Below, piece after piece: positions 19,763 through 28,392 of a DNA stretch of 64,000 nt (the first letter of the stretch is position 1; each line of letters opens with the position of its first letter). Position numbers and translations under genes: made by a program. The notes beneath the pieces were generated by a model. The model searched no databases, was not told the origin of the DNA, and saw nothing but the letters and a program-made list of their open reading frames with translations. The DNA lies in assembly GCA_017306415.1 (NCBI GenBank), contig JAFKIL010000004.1, forward strand, positions 228,437-292,436, written 5' to 3'. Source of the stretch: Microbacterium sp. (lineage in GTDB: Bacteria > Actinomycetota > Actinomycetes > Actinomycetales > Microbacteriaceae).

Positions 19763-20110
19763 ATGGGCCACCGGATCTTCACGATGAGCTTCGGGTCGGT
19801 GTATCCGCTCTATGTCGCGAAGCTGGAGCGGAAGGGCCGCACTCGCGCCGAGCTCGACGAGGTGATCGGCTGGCTCACCGGGTTCGACGAGTCCGCGATC
19901 CGCGAGCGCGTCGCCGACGGCACCACGTTCGAGCAGTTCTTCGCCGGCGCGACGCTCAACCCTGACGCGGCGCTCATCACGGGTGTGATCTGCGGCGTCC
20001 GGGTCGAGGAGATCGACGATCCGCTGATGCAGAAGATCCGCTACCTCGACAAGCTCGTCGACGAGCTGGCCCGCGGGAAGGCGATGGAGAAGGTGCTGCG
20101 CAGCGCCTGA
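19763..20110 (+). CDS. DUF2200 family protein
   Basis: The 115-residue product matches DUF2200: [38 protein letters not shown], then [51 protein letters not shown]. The function of this family is unknown. It is probably cytosolic, since there is no signal or membrane helix. Confidence 0.88.
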   Translation: MGHRIFTMSFGSVYPLYVAKLERKGRTRAELDEVIGWLTGFDESAIRERVADGTTFEQFFAGATLNPDAALITGVICGVRVEEIDDPLMQKIRYLDKLVDELARGKAMEKVLRSA

Positions 20111-20151
20111 CGACGGCGCTCGGTGTCGTCGGCGCGGGGTAGCGTGAACGG

Positions 20152-20880
20152 GTGCCCGCCGATCCGACCTCTCTGAGCGCACGGGCCCAGCTCGCCGCCC
20201 TCGGGGCGCGTGCTGCCGACGACGGCGGCTTCGCGACCCTCCGCGACCTGCCCGCGATCGATGGCGGTCGTCCGGCCGCCATCCTCATCCTCTTCGGCGT
20301 GCTGGATCGGCTCGAGAGCGACCACGACGCCCGCGCGGCGGCGGTGTCGCGCGATCTCGACGTGCTGCTCCTGGCGCGGGCGGCGACGCTTCGCTCCCAC
20401 CCCGGCCAGGTCGCCTTCCCCGGCGGCCGCATCGATCCCGGCGACGACGGGCCCGTGGGCGCGGCGCTGCGGGAGGCGTGGGAGGAGACCGGACTGGACC
20501 CCGCCGGCGTCGAGGTGCTCGGCACGCTCGCGGACGTGCCCCTCGAGTACTCGCGACACCTCGTGACGCCGGTGCTCGGCTGGTGGCGGCATCCGTCGCC
20601 CGTGCGCGTCGTCGACGAGGCGGAGTCCGCGGACGTCTTCCGTGCCCCCGTGGCCGACCTGCTGGATCCCGCGCACCGCGGGTCGACCGTGGTCCGCCGC
20701 GACGGCCGCGAGTGGCGCGGACCGGGGTTCCTGGTGTCGGTCGACGGGCGCGAGCACCTCGTGTGGGGGTTCACCGGCATGGTGCTCGACGCGCTCTTCG
20801 ATCGCCTCGGCTGGACCGAGCCGTGGGACCGGGCGCGCGAGCTGCCCCTCGTGCTGCCGAGCGCCGACACCGGCCGCTGA
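20152..20880 (+). CDS. Nudix hydrolase, CoA pyrophosphatase type
   Basis: The 242-residue protein has RSHPGQVAFPGGRIDPGDDGPV followed by ALREAWEETGLD, which together form the Nudix box. The spacing and the LLLARAATLRSHPGQVAFPGG lead-in are those of the NudL/CoA-diphosphatase (UPF0035) subgroup. Such enzymes hydrolyse CoA or acyl-CoA to phosphopantetheine and 3',5'-ADP. Translation starts at the GTG at 20152, directly after a GAACGG stretch. Confidence 0.85.
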   Translation: MPADPTSLSARAQLAALGARAADDGGFATLRDLPAIDGGRPAAILILFGVLDRLESDHDARAAAVSRDLDVLLLARAATLRSHPGQVAFPGGRIDPGDDGPVGAALREAWEETGLDPAGVEVLGTLADVPLEYSRHLVTPVLGWWRHPSPVRVVDEAESADVFRAPVADLLDPAHRGSTVVRRDGREWRGPGFLVSVDGREHLVWGFTGMVLDALFDRLGWTEPWDRARELPLVLPSADTGR

Positions 20881-20890
20881 CCCGCAGGGG

Positions 20891-21103
20891 TCAGGGCTGC
20901 GGACTGCGGAGGCCGTACACGATCCAGCCCGCGATCGGGATCGCGAGGAAGAAGATCCAGCTCCACGCCCAGCCGCCGAGGAAGCCGAACACCAGGAACA
21001 GGATCAGCGCAGCGATCGGGACGATCGAGACGACGGCCACACCCACCCGGCCGCCGAGCGGTTGTCGCCGCTGGAGCGGATTCTGGAAGTCGTCGGATGA
21101 CAT
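20891..21103 (-). CDS. Small membrane protein with two helices
   Basis: The 70-residue product has a polar 18-residue N-terminus and two hydrophobic segments (VGVAVVSIVPIAALILFLVFG and WAWSWIFFLAIPIAGWIVYGL). I do not recognise a firm family, though the shape recalls phospholipase D N-terminal-like small proteins. The ATG at 21103 follows GGCGGCGAT. It is convergent with the Nudix gene. Confidence 0.65.
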   Translation of the reverse strand: MSSDDFQNPLQRRQPLGGRVGVAVVSIVPIAALILFLVFGFLGGWAWSWIFFLAIPIAGWIVYGLRSPQP

Positions 21104-21237
21104 GATCGCCGCCTTTCCGCCGGGCGCCCGCCGCTCGACAGCCCAGGTCTACACCCGCGCGGCCTCCGAGCGCACCTGTCGGCGGTGGAGGGGACCCGCG
21201 GCACGGAGGTTCTCGCGCCACCGGTCGATGCCCAGGC

Positions 21238-21325
21238 CGTGCAGAACTCCACGGATCTGCCGGTCGTCGCGCCGATCCATGCCGCGAGACGCCGTCATCG
21301 GGTCGGATCCGTGGAGTTCTGCACG
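21238..21325. repeat. Long intergenic palindrome, family with core GTGCAGAACTCCAC
   Basis: Twenty-base arms at 21238-21257 and 21306-21325 are perfect inverted repeats separated by 48 bp. The core GTGCAGAACTCCAC and its complement recur as a second palindrome at 53444-53529. It lies in the 356-bp gap 21104-21459, which also holds the PadR promoter region and no gene. Confidence 0.85.
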
Positions 21326-21398
21326 CGACGCTCGGCGCATCTGCGGTGACTCATACCGCCCGGCCTGCCAATCCCCTGTGACTCGCGCCGAGCGACGT

Positions 21399-21426
21399 TC
21401 GACGATATATCGTTATATATCGTCGA
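21399..21426. promoter_or_regulatory. PadR operator
   Basis: Perfect 12-bp arms (TCGACGATATAT at 21399-21410 and its complement at 21415-21426) are separated by CGTT. This AT-rich dyad sits 33 bp before the start of the PadR gene. Such sites are typical PadR targets, so the regulator probably controls its own promoter. Confidence 0.85.
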
Positions 21427-21459
21427 GACCCGAGCGGATCTCGTACAGAGGAGGTCATC

Positions 21460-22050
21460 ATGAGCGGTTCATTCATGGGCGGCGGCTTCGGAGGCCGCGC
21501 CTTCGGCGGGCGTCCGGGCGAAGGTCCGGGACCGCATCTGTGGGAGGGACTGGAGCAGCTGCGCGCGATGTTCGAGCAGCGCGTCGGCGGCGGCCCGGCG
21601 CCGCGGATGTCGCGGGGCGACGTCCGCACGGCGGTCCTCGCGCTCCTGGCCGAGCAGCCGATGCACGGCTACCAGATCATCAGCGAGATCGAGAAGCGCA
21701 GCGGCGGCAGCTGGAAGCCGAGCGCCGGCTCGGTCTACCCGACCCTGCAGCTCCTGGCCGACGAGGGGCTCATCTCCGCCGAGGAGTCGAACGGCCGCAA
21801 GACCTATTCGCTCACCGACGCGGGTCGCGTCGAGGCCGAGGCATCCGCCGAGAAGGGCGTGCCATGGGAGGGCTCCGCGGGGAGCTTCCGCGACCGCGGT
21901 CCGCTGGGCGCCCTGCCCAAGGCCGGCATCGAGCTCGCGCAGGCGGCCGCACAGGTCGGCCGCACGGGCACGCCGGAGCAGGTCGCGGAGGCCGTGACGG
22001 TGCTGGAAGAGGCCCGTCGTAGGCTCTACTCGATCCTCGCTCAGGACTGA
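21460..22050 (+). CDS. PadR-family transcriptional regulator
   Basis: A 45-residue glycine-rich leader precedes the winged helix: RMSRGDVRTAVLALLAEQPMHGYQIISEIEKRSGG, then SAGSVYPTLQLLADEGLISAEE, then NGRKTYSLTDAGR. The C-terminal helices would dimerise. The ATG at 21460 follows GAGGAGGTCATC. A perfect dyad lies just upstream, consistent with autorepression. The AarF-like kinase gene follows 53 bp downstream on the same strand and may be under the same control. The inducer is unknown. Confidence 0.92.
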   Translation: MSGSFMGGGFGGRAFGGRPGEGPGPHLWEGLEQLRAMFEQRVGGGPAPRMSRGDVRTAVLALLAEQPMHGYQIISEIEKRSGGSWKPSAGSVYPTLQLLADEGLISAEESNGRKTYSLTDAGRVEAEASAEKGVPWEGSAGSFRDRGPLGALPKAGIELAQAAAQVGRTGTPEQVAEAVTVLEEARRRLYSILAQD

Positions 22051-22103
22051 CCCGGGTGCCGTCGGCATCCGGCCGCCCTGACCACGGCAGGGACGGAGGC
22101 CAG

Positions 22104-23813
22104 ATGCCCGACGCCGGTACGTCGCGCGCCCGCTACCGCCGCATCCTGCGCTTCGCGTCGATCTACATCGCGCAGGCGTGGTGGTACGAGCTCGTGCTGC
22201 CGCGCATCGGGCTGGCCGGGCTCGCCGCACGGGGTCGGGCCCGGCGACTGACGCGGATCGCACAGCGCTTCCACGTGCTCGCCGTCGACCTCGGCGGGCT
22301 GATGATCAAGGTCGGGCAGTTCCTGTCGTCGCGGCTCGACATCCTCCCGCCGGAGATCACCAGCGAGCTGGCGGGGCTGCAGGACGAGGTGCCCGCCGTT
22401 CCCTTCCCGGCGATCAGGGCGCTCGCCGAGGCCGAGCTCGGCGCGCCGCTCGACCGCGTGTTCGCGTGGTTCGACGAGGTGCCGGTGGCGGCGGCATCCC
22501 TCGGCCAGGCGCATCGGGCGCGTCTCGCGGAGGAGGATGCCGCGGTGGTGGGCTTCGACGCCGTCGTCGTGAAGGTGCAGCGGCCGGGCATCCAGGCGAT
22601 CGTCGACGTCGATCTGGCGGCGCTCCGCCGGGTCGCCGGATGGCTCAGCCGTGTGCGGATCGTGTCCGACCACGTGAACCTGCCGATCCTGGTCCAGGAG
22701 TTCGCCGAGACGAGCCTGGCCGAGATCGACTACCTCCAGGAGGCCGCCAACGCCGAGCGGTTCGCCGACGACGTCGCGGACGACGCGCGGGTGGACGTGC
22801 CGGACATCGTGTGGGAGCGGACGACGCGCCGCGTGCTGACGCTGTCCGACGTCACCGCGATCAAGGTCAACGACGTCGAGGCGCTGCGGGCGGCGGGCAT
22901 CGATCCGTCCGCCGTCGCGGCGGCGTTCGCGCAGGCGATGTTCGAGCAGCTGTTCGGCAGGGGCTTCTTCCACGCCGACCCGCATCCGGGGAACATCTTC
23001 GTCACGCCCGCCGCTGCGGCGCCGGGTGGCGGAGCGGACGCCGGCGCCCCGCCGTGGCGGCTCACGTTCATCGACTTCGGCATGATGGGCCAGGTCCCCG
23101 ACGGCCTGCGCGACGGGCTCCGGCGGCTCCTCATCGCCGTGGCCTCGCGCGACGGCACGGGGCTCGTCGCCGCGATCCGCGACGTCGGGGTGCTGCTGCC
23201 CTCGGCCGAGACCACCGAGCTCGAGCGCGCGATGACGCAGCTGTTCGCGCGCTTCGGGGGGATGGGCTTCGCGCAGTTGCGCGACGTGGACCCGAACGAG
23301 TTCCGGCAGTTCGGCGAGCAGTTCGGCGAGGTCGTGCGCTCCCTGCCGTTCCAGCTCCCGGAGAACTTCCTGCTCGTCATCCGGGCCATGTCGCTGACGT
23401 CGGGGGTGTGCAGCGCGCTCGACCCCGAGTTCAACATCTGGGACGCCGTCGAGCCGTACGCCGGCCGCCTGATGCGGGAGCAGTCCGGCAATCTCGTCCA
23501 GGATCTCGCGCAGCGCGCGGTGTCGATCGCGGGACTCGCGCTCGGGATGCCGCAGCGCGTCGACGCCCTCGCCACACGCGTCGAGGAGGGCCGGGTCGCG
23601 GTCACCACCCCCGCCCTCGATCGCCGACTCGCGCGCCTGGAGCGGACCGGCCGGCGGATCGTGTCCGCCGTGCTGTTCGCGGCGCTGTTCGTCGGCGGCA
23701 TCCTGGTCCTGCCCGCGAACGGGGTGATCGGGACCGTCCTGCTGATCGCGTCGGCGCTGCCCCTGCTGCACGCGCTGTTCGCGGGCATCGCGGGCCGCCG
23801 CGGTCCCGGCTGA
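22104..23813 (+). CDS. ABC1 kinase (AarF/UbiB/COQ8) family protein
   Basis: The protein has about 569 residues. It carries the ABC1 signature GGLMIKVGQFLSSRLDILPPEITSELAGLQDEVP (the KxGQ motif), VVVKVQRPG with the ATP lysine, GRGFFHADPHPGNIFV and the metal-binding FIDFGMMG. Two C-terminal membrane helices (near IVSAVLFAALFVGGILVLPANGV and VLLIASALPLLHALFAGI) anchor it. In other organisms the family supports quinone synthesis as an atypical ATPase. The ATG at 22104 follows ACGGAGGCC; an upstream GTG at 22056 is less likely. It probably shares the PadR transcript. Confidence 0.88.
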   Translation: MPDAGTSRARYRRILRFASIYIAQAWWYELVLPRIGLAGLAARGRARRLTRIAQRFHVLAVDLGGLMIKVGQFLSSRLDILPPEITSELAGLQDEVPAVPFPAIRALAEAELGAPLDRVFAWFDEVPVAAASLGQAHRARLAEEDAAVVGFDAVVVKVQRPGIQAIVDVDLAALRRVAGWLSRVRIVSDHVNLPILVQEFAETSLAEIDYLQEAANAERFADDVADDARVDVPDIVWERTTRRVLTLSDVTAIKVNDVEALRAAGIDPSAVAAAFAQAMFEQLFGRGFFHADPHPGNIFVTPAAAAPGGGADAGAPPWRLTFIDFGMMGQVPDGLRDGLRRLLIAVASRDGTGLVAAIRDVGVLLPSAETTELERAMTQLFARFGGMGFAQLRDVDPNEFRQFGEQFGEVVRSLPFQLPENFLLVIRAMSLTSGVCSALDPEFNIWDAVEPYAGRLMREQSGNLVQDLAQRAVSIAGLALGMPQRVDALATRVEEGRVAVTTPALDRRLARLERTGRRIVSAVLFAALFVGGILVLPANGVIGTVLLIASALPLLHALFAGIAGRRGPG

Positions 23814-23828
23814 CCCGCGGAGCGCGCG

Positions 23829-24266
23829 TCAGGCGGTCGCGGCCTTCACGAGCTCGCGCACCTTCTTCTCGACGGCGGGGCTCCAGCGATGGGCGGCGAA
23901 CGCCACGGCCCAGATGTCGCCGTCGTCCAGGGTCGAGCGGTCCTCGAACGTGAACGTCGCGTACCGCTCCTTGAACTTGGACGACGGCTTCAGGAACAGC
24001 ACGACCTTGCCCTCGTCGTTCGCGTACCCGGGGAACCCGTAGTACGTCTTGGGCACGAGCTGCGGGGCCACCTCGCCGACCACGCGGTGCAGGCCCTCCG
24101 CGAGCGACCGGTCGTCGTCGCCCAGTTTCGCGATCGCCTCGAGCACGGCCGCGGTTCCGGCTTCGCGGCTCTTGCCGGCCTTCTCCTGGTCGCGCAGCTC
24201 CTTCGCGCGCTGCTTCACCGCCGCACGCTCGGTGGCGGAAAGTCCGGTGCTGGTCTCGGCCATCAT
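23829..24266 (-). CDS. DUF1801 (YdhG-like) family protein
   Basis: The 145-residue protein has a Lys/Glu-rich N-terminal helix of about 30 residues, followed by a DUF1801-like fold: AIAKLGDDDRSLAEGLHRVVGEVAPQLVPKTYYGFPGYANDEGKVVLFLKPSSKFKERYATFTFEDRSTLDDGDIWAVAFAAHRW. This family has a frataxin-like shape and no firm function. Two adjacent ATG codons (24266 and 24263) follow an AGGAG site. Confidence 0.75.
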   Translation of the reverse strand: MMAETSTGLSATERAAVKQRAKELRDQEKAGKSREAGTAAVLEAIAKLGDDDRSLAEGLHRVVGEVAPQLVPKTYYGFPGYANDEGKVVLFLKPSSKFKERYATFTFEDRSTLDDGDIWAVAFAAHRWSPAVEKKVRELVKAATA

Positions 24267-24333
24267 CACTCCTGTCGTTCCGGTACCCGTCGAGCGTAGG
24301 GCGACCGCGCGGGCGTCGCTTCTCCGATCCTGC

Positions 24334-25953
24334 TCAGGTGGCGCTCTCGGCTTCGGCGGTGGAGGTGATCCGGTTCGCCATCCCGCGGAAGATGAGTCCG
24401 TGGAACGGCAGCACGCCGAGCCAGTACAGCCGTCCCGCCAGGCCCCGTGGGAAGAACACCGCCCGCTGGTCGTACCGTGCGCCGGATGCCTCGGGCGTGG
24501 CGCGCAGCTCGAGCCACGCGAGCCCCGGAACGCGCATCTCGGCCCGCAGGCGCAGCATCCGTCCCGGCTCGATCGCCTCGACGCGCCAGAAGTCGATCGC
24601 GTCGCCCACCACGACCGCCGACTTGCGCCTGCGTCCGCGGGCGAGGCCCACGCCGCCGACGACCTTGTCCATCCACCCCCGCAGCGCCCACAGCACGGGG
24701 GTCGAGTACCAGCCGTTGGTCCCGCCGATGCCCTCGATGACGGCCCACAGGCGTTCCACGGGAGCCGTCGTGTGCGCGGTCCGGGTGTCGGTGTAGACGA
24801 CCCGCCCGGCCCACTCCGGGTCGCTCGGCAGAGGGTCGCTCGGCGCGCCCAGCACCCCGGCATCCTGCCAGCTCGTCTCTACCGCGTCCGACGCGACGCG
24901 GCCGAGCGCGAGGCGCACAGCCCTTCGATACGGCGTGAGGCCGCCCGCGGGCGGCGGGATCAGCGCGTCGACGTCGTGGTCGCGCATGACGCAGTCGTGC
25001 TGCAGCGACTCGACCAGCGGGCGCGCGATCGAACGCGGGATCGGCGTGACGAGGTTCACCCAGTGCGACGCGAGGCCCGGCGTCAGCACCGGCAGCGCCG
25101 CGATGGGACGCTGATGGAGCCCCGCCTCGACGGCGTATCCGTTCATCATCTGGCCGTACCGCAGCACGTCGGGGCCGCCGATGTCGAGGGTGCGGTTGAG
25201 GTCGGCGGGCACGCGCGCCGCCCCGAGGAGGTAGTAGAGGACGTCGCGCACGGCGATCGGCTGGATGTGGTTGCGCACCCACCTCGGGGCGGGCATGTAG
25301 GGGAGGACGTCGGTCAGGTGCCGCACCATCTCGAACGAGGCCGACCCGGATCCGATCACGACCCCCGCCTGGAGCACGATCGTGGGCACCCCGCTGCGCA
25401 GCAGGATGTCGCCCACCTCGACGCGCGAACGGAGGTGACGCGACAGCTCGCCGTCCGGATGCAGCCCGCCGAGGTACACGATCCGTCCGACGCGGGCGCG
25501 CGCGGCCTGCGCGGCGACGACCTGCGCGACCTTCCGGTCGGAGTCCTCGAACCCGCCCCCGGTCGCCATCGAGTGGACGAGGTAGTAGAGGACGTCGACG
25601 TCCGCGGTCGCCCGGGCCACGGCATCCGGGTCCGTCGCATCGCCGGCGACGATCTCGACCTCGCCGCCCCACGAGAAGCCTTCCGCCCGTTCGGGGTGGC
25701 GCGCCAGGACGCGCACCCGGTACCCCGCGGCCAGGAGCCGGGGCACGAGTCGGCCGCCGATGTATCCCGTGGCGCCCAGCACGAGCGCGCGGGGCGGGGT
25801 TCCGTCGGCCCGCGGCACCGCCCGGAGGGTCTCCTCGTTACCGGAGGGGCCGGTGCGGGTCGCCTCGTCGTCGGCGGTCCGGTCGGCGGGCGCGGTTTCG
25901 GCCTCGGCGGCGGTCCGGTCGGAGGGCGTCGCGGCGCTGTCGGGTGACGTCAT
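24334..25953 (-). CDS. SDR/NmrA-like oxidoreductase with C-terminal DUF2867 domain
   Basis: After a Thr/Ala/Glu-rich leader of about 50 residues, the Rossmann motif LVLGATGYIGGRLVPRLL opens an atypical SDR/NAD(P)-binding domain (to about residue 340, with YYLVHSM and YLGGLHP). The rest (from VVYTDTRTAHTTAPVERLWAVIEGIGGTNGWYSTPVLWALRGWMDKVVGGVGL) is a DUF2867 domain of SRPBCC-like fold. This two-domain build is common in actinobacteria; the reaction is unknown. No membrane helix is evident. Confidence 0.85.
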   Translation of the reverse strand: MTSPDSAATPSDRTAAEAETAPADRTADDEATRTGPSGNEETLRAVPRADGTPPRALVLGATGYIGGRLVPRLLAAGYRVRVLARHPERAEGFSWGGEVEIVAGDATDPDAVARATADVDVLYYLVHSMATGGGFEDSDRKVAQVVAAQAARARVGRIVYLGGLHPDGELSRHLRSRVEVGDILLRSGVPTIVLQAGVVIGSGSASFEMVRHLTDVLPYMPAPRWVRNHIQPIAVRDVLYYLLGAARVPADLNRTLDIGGPDVLRYGQMMNGYAVEAGLHQRPIAALPVLTPGLASHWVNLVTPIPRSIARPLVESLQHDCVMRDHDVDALIPPPAGGLTPYRRAVRLALGRVASDAVETSWQDAGVLGAPSDPLPSDPEWAGRVVYTDTRTAHTTAPVERLWAVIEGIGGTNGWYSTPVLWALRGWMDKVVGGVGLARGRRRKSAVVVGDAIDFWRVEAIEPGRMLRLRAEMRVPGLAWLELRATPEASGARYDQRAVFFPRGLAGRLYWLGVLPFHGLIFRGMANRITSTAEAESAT

Positions 25954-26053
25954 GTCTGCACCCTAAGCGCGACCGCGCGGGATGGCACGGGGGTGGCGGG
26001 GCCGGGCTGGGAGAGTCCTGGTCCGCGGATCTCGGCGCGGCGGCCGCCGTCGG

Positions 26054-26130
26054 CGTCGGAACGGCAGGCTGGATCGGCCCGTCGCCCGTTTCTGCAGGCC
26101 GGATGGCGCAGTTCAGCCTGCTCTCGCGAC
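26054..26130. repeat. Intergenic palindrome, copy 1 of a two-copy family
   Basis: Positions 26054-26075 are identical over 22 bp to 34842-34863. A partly complementary arm (agcctgct at 26115-26122) follows, so the unit folds as an imperfect hairpin. It lies between the divergent SDR and ROK genes, upstream of the ROK promoter. Confidence 0.7.
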
Positions 26131-26147
26131 AGGCAGCGACGCAGGAG

Positions 26148-26177
26148 TTGACATCGCGGCACGGTTCCTTCTAGGGT
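26148..26177 (+). promoter_or_regulatory. Promoter of the carbohydrate operon
   Basis: A TTGACA box at 26148-26153 and TAGGGT at 26172-26177 are separated by 18 bp, about 50 bp before the ROK start. The AT-rich stretch that follows (GGACTTAACAAACTCG near 26186-26201) resembles operators used by actinobacterial ROK repressors and is a candidate site. Confidence 0.6.
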
Positions 26178-26224
26178 TTATTCAGGACTTAACAAACTCG
26201 TACGCAAACTCACGAAGGAGTGAC

Positions 26225-27442
26225 GTGGCGACCGCACCCCGGAATCAGGCCGATGTCAATCGGACCGCGATCCTCGCGCACCTCGGCGCCCACGGGCCGG
26301 CCTCCCGCGCCGATCTCGCCCGCGCTCTGAACGTGTCGCCCGCGCTGATCACCCAGCTCAGCCGCGACCTCCTCGCCGACGGACTGCTGGAGGAGCTCGA
26401 AGAGGCGAGCAGCGGCGGTCGTCCCGCGCGGATGCTCGGCCTCGTGTCGCGCGACATCACGGCCGTCGGCGTCAAGGTGGCGCCCGACCACACCGCCCTC
26501 GTCGAGGTCGGGATCGACGGCGTCGTGCGGAGGTCCGAGGTGAAGCCGTTCGACGCCGTCTCGCCGCTCGCCGCGTCGAACCTCATCGATCTGGTCCAGG
26601 CGTTCGTGTCCGCCGCCGACTCCGGCCGCATCCTCGGCGTGGGCGTCGGCCTCCCCGGCACCGTCGCGCAGCAGGGGGTCGGTGTCGTCGACTCGACGCA
26701 GCTCGGCTGGAACCAGGTGCCCCTCGGTGAGCTGCTGCGCCGCGCCCTCGACCTCCCCGTCGTCGTCGAGAACAACGTCAACGCGCTGAGCGTCGCCGAG
26801 CAGCTGTTCGGCCAGGGCCGCGACTACCAGAACATCCTCGTGGTGACGGTGGGCAACGGCGTCGGCGCCGGGCTCATCGCCGATGGCGTCATCGTCCGCG
26901 GCCGGGCCGGGGGAGCGGGCGACCTCGGTCACCTCCCCGTGCGCGAGGACGGCCCGCTCTGCCAGTGCGGCAACCGCGGATGCCTCGAGGCGATCGTCGG
27001 CCAGGCGGCCCTCGTGAACGACGCGCGTTCGATCCGGCTCGTCGGGGCGGACGAGGGCATCGACGAGCTGCGCGCGCTCGCCGACGCGGGCAACGACGAG
27101 GCCCGCGAGATCTTCGCCCACGCCGGGCACACCCTCGGCCGCGCCCTCGCCGGCGCTGTGAACCTGCTCGACCCCGAGATCGTCGTGCTTCTCGGCGAGG
27201 GCATGGCGGCCTGGGGGCACTGGGCGTCGACGTTCGACCGCGCCCTGCGCAGCTCGCTCGTCCCCGGCAAGCGCGGGACCTCGGTCGTCGTCGAGGGCTG
27301 GCAGGACGACCGCTGGGCGCAGGGCGCCGCGGCCCTCGTGCTCGCCACTCCGTTCGACGCGCAGGGCGTGGCGGGCGACCAGGGCCGGCTCGTGCGCGAG
27401 CGGCTCGTGGCATCCTTCCCCGACGGCTCGGCGAAGCCGTGA
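26225..27442 (+). CDS. ROK-family transcriptional repressor
   Basis: The 405-residue protein has an N-terminal winged helix (RTAILAHLGAHGPASRADLARALNVSPALITQLSRDLLADGLL) and a sugar-kinase-like ROK domain. That domain contains LGVGVGLPGTV, NNVNALSVAEQLFG, the GNGVGAGLIADG loop, GAGDLGHLPV, and the zinc-binding CQCGNRGCLEAIVG motif. It should repress the following sugar operon and release DNA on sugar binding. The GTG at 26225 follows GAAGGAGTGAC. Its stop codon overlaps the start of the first permease by 4 bp. Confidence 0.9.
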   Translation: MATAPRNQADVNRTAILAHLGAHGPASRADLARALNVSPALITQLSRDLLADGLLEELEEASSGGRPARMLGLVSRDITAVGVKVAPDHTALVEVGIDGVVRRSEVKPFDAVSPLAASNLIDLVQAFVSAADSGRILGVGVGLPGTVAQQGVGVVDSTQLGWNQVPLGELLRRALDLPVVVENNVNALSVAEQLFGQGRDYQNILVVTVGNGVGAGLIADGVIVRGRAGGAGDLGHLPVREDGPLCQCGNRGCLEAIVGQAALVNDARSIRLVGADEGIDELRALADAGNDEAREIFAHAGHTLGRALAGAVNLLDPEIVVLLGEGMAAWGHWASTFDRALRSSLVPGKRGTSVVVEGWQDDRWAQGAAALVLATPFDAQGVAGDQGRLVRERLVASFPDGSAKP

Positions 27443-28392
27443 CGACCCTCACCCTCCGCTCCGCGGGGGCGGATGCCGCGACCCCGCCCCGCGCGACAGG
27501 GCGCCGTCGCCCGCCGAAGGGCAAGCGCCTGAAGTACGCGCTGACGGTGGCGGTGTTCCTGCTCCCGAGCCTCATCCCGCTGCTCGCCTTCGTCATCGGC
27601 CCGATGATCTCGGCCGCGTGGACGAGCCTCCACTCGTGGAACCTGATCGGCCCGATGCAGTGGGTCGGGCTCGACAACTACGCGCACCTGCTCACCGACC
27701 CGCAGACGCAGCAGGCGTTCCTGCACACGATCTACTACATCGTCGGCTACCTCCCGCTGGTGTACGTGGGCGGTCTCGGGCTCGCCCTCGCCCTCAATGC
27801 GAAGCTGCGCGGCCGCGCGCTGCTGCGCGGCGCGTACTTCCTCCCCGTCATCACGAGCTGGGTCGTCGTCGCCCTGGTGTGGCGGTGGCTGCTCAGCCCG
27901 AGCAACGGCGTCGTCAACGGAGTGCTCGGCTGGTTCGGGATCGCCGGCCCCGGCTGGTGGTCCGACCCGGCGTGGGCGATGCCGTCGATCATCTTCGCCT
28001 CGGCGTGGAAGGACCTCGGGTTCGTCATGGTGATCCTGCTCGCGGGCCTCCAGTCGATCAACCCGGACCTGTACGAGGCCGCCGAGCTGGATGGCGCGGG
28101 CTGGTGGCGGCGGCTGTTCGGCGTCACGCTGCCGCTCCTGTCGCCCTCGACGTTCTTCGTCGTCGTGCTGTCGCTGATCAACGGCTTCCAGGTGTTCGAC
28201 CAGGTCTACGTGATGACCGGCGGAGGCCCGAACAACTCGAGCCAGGTCGTGGTGCAGCAGGTGTACGACCTCACCTTCCGGTACGGACAGGCGGGCGCGG
28301 CATCCGCTCTCTCGTGGATGCTGTTCTTCGTCATCCTCGTCGTCACGCTGATCCAGTTCTACGGCCAGCGCAGGTGGGTGAACTATGACTGA
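27439..28392 (+). CDS. Carbohydrate ABC transporter permease (MalF-like)
   Basis: The 317-residue protein has a proline- and arginine-rich cytosolic N-terminus, six predicted membrane helices and the MetI-type EAA loop YEAAELDGAGWWRRLFGVTLPLLSP. It forms one half of the membrane channel with the next gene. The GTG start overlaps the ROK stop, and the gene ends 8 bp inside the next one, showing a tight operon. No ATPase gene is present nearby, so a shared MsiK-type ATPase is expected elsewhere. Confidence 0.93.
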   Translation: MTTLTLRSAGADAATPPRATGRRRPPKGKRLKYALTVAVFLLPSLIPLLAFVIGPMISAAWTSLHSWNLIGPMQWVGLDNYAHLLTDPQTQQAFLHTIYYIVGYLPLVYVGGLGLALALNAKLRGRALLRGAYFLPVITSWVVVALVWRWLLSPSNGVVNGVLGWFGIAGPGWWSDPAWAMPSIIFASAWKDLGFVMVILLAGLQSINPDLYEAAELDGAGWWRRLFGVTLPLLSPSTFFVVVLSLINGFQVFDQVYVMTGGGPNNSSQVVVQQVYDLTFRYGQAGAASALSWMLFFVILVVTLIQFYGQRRWVNYD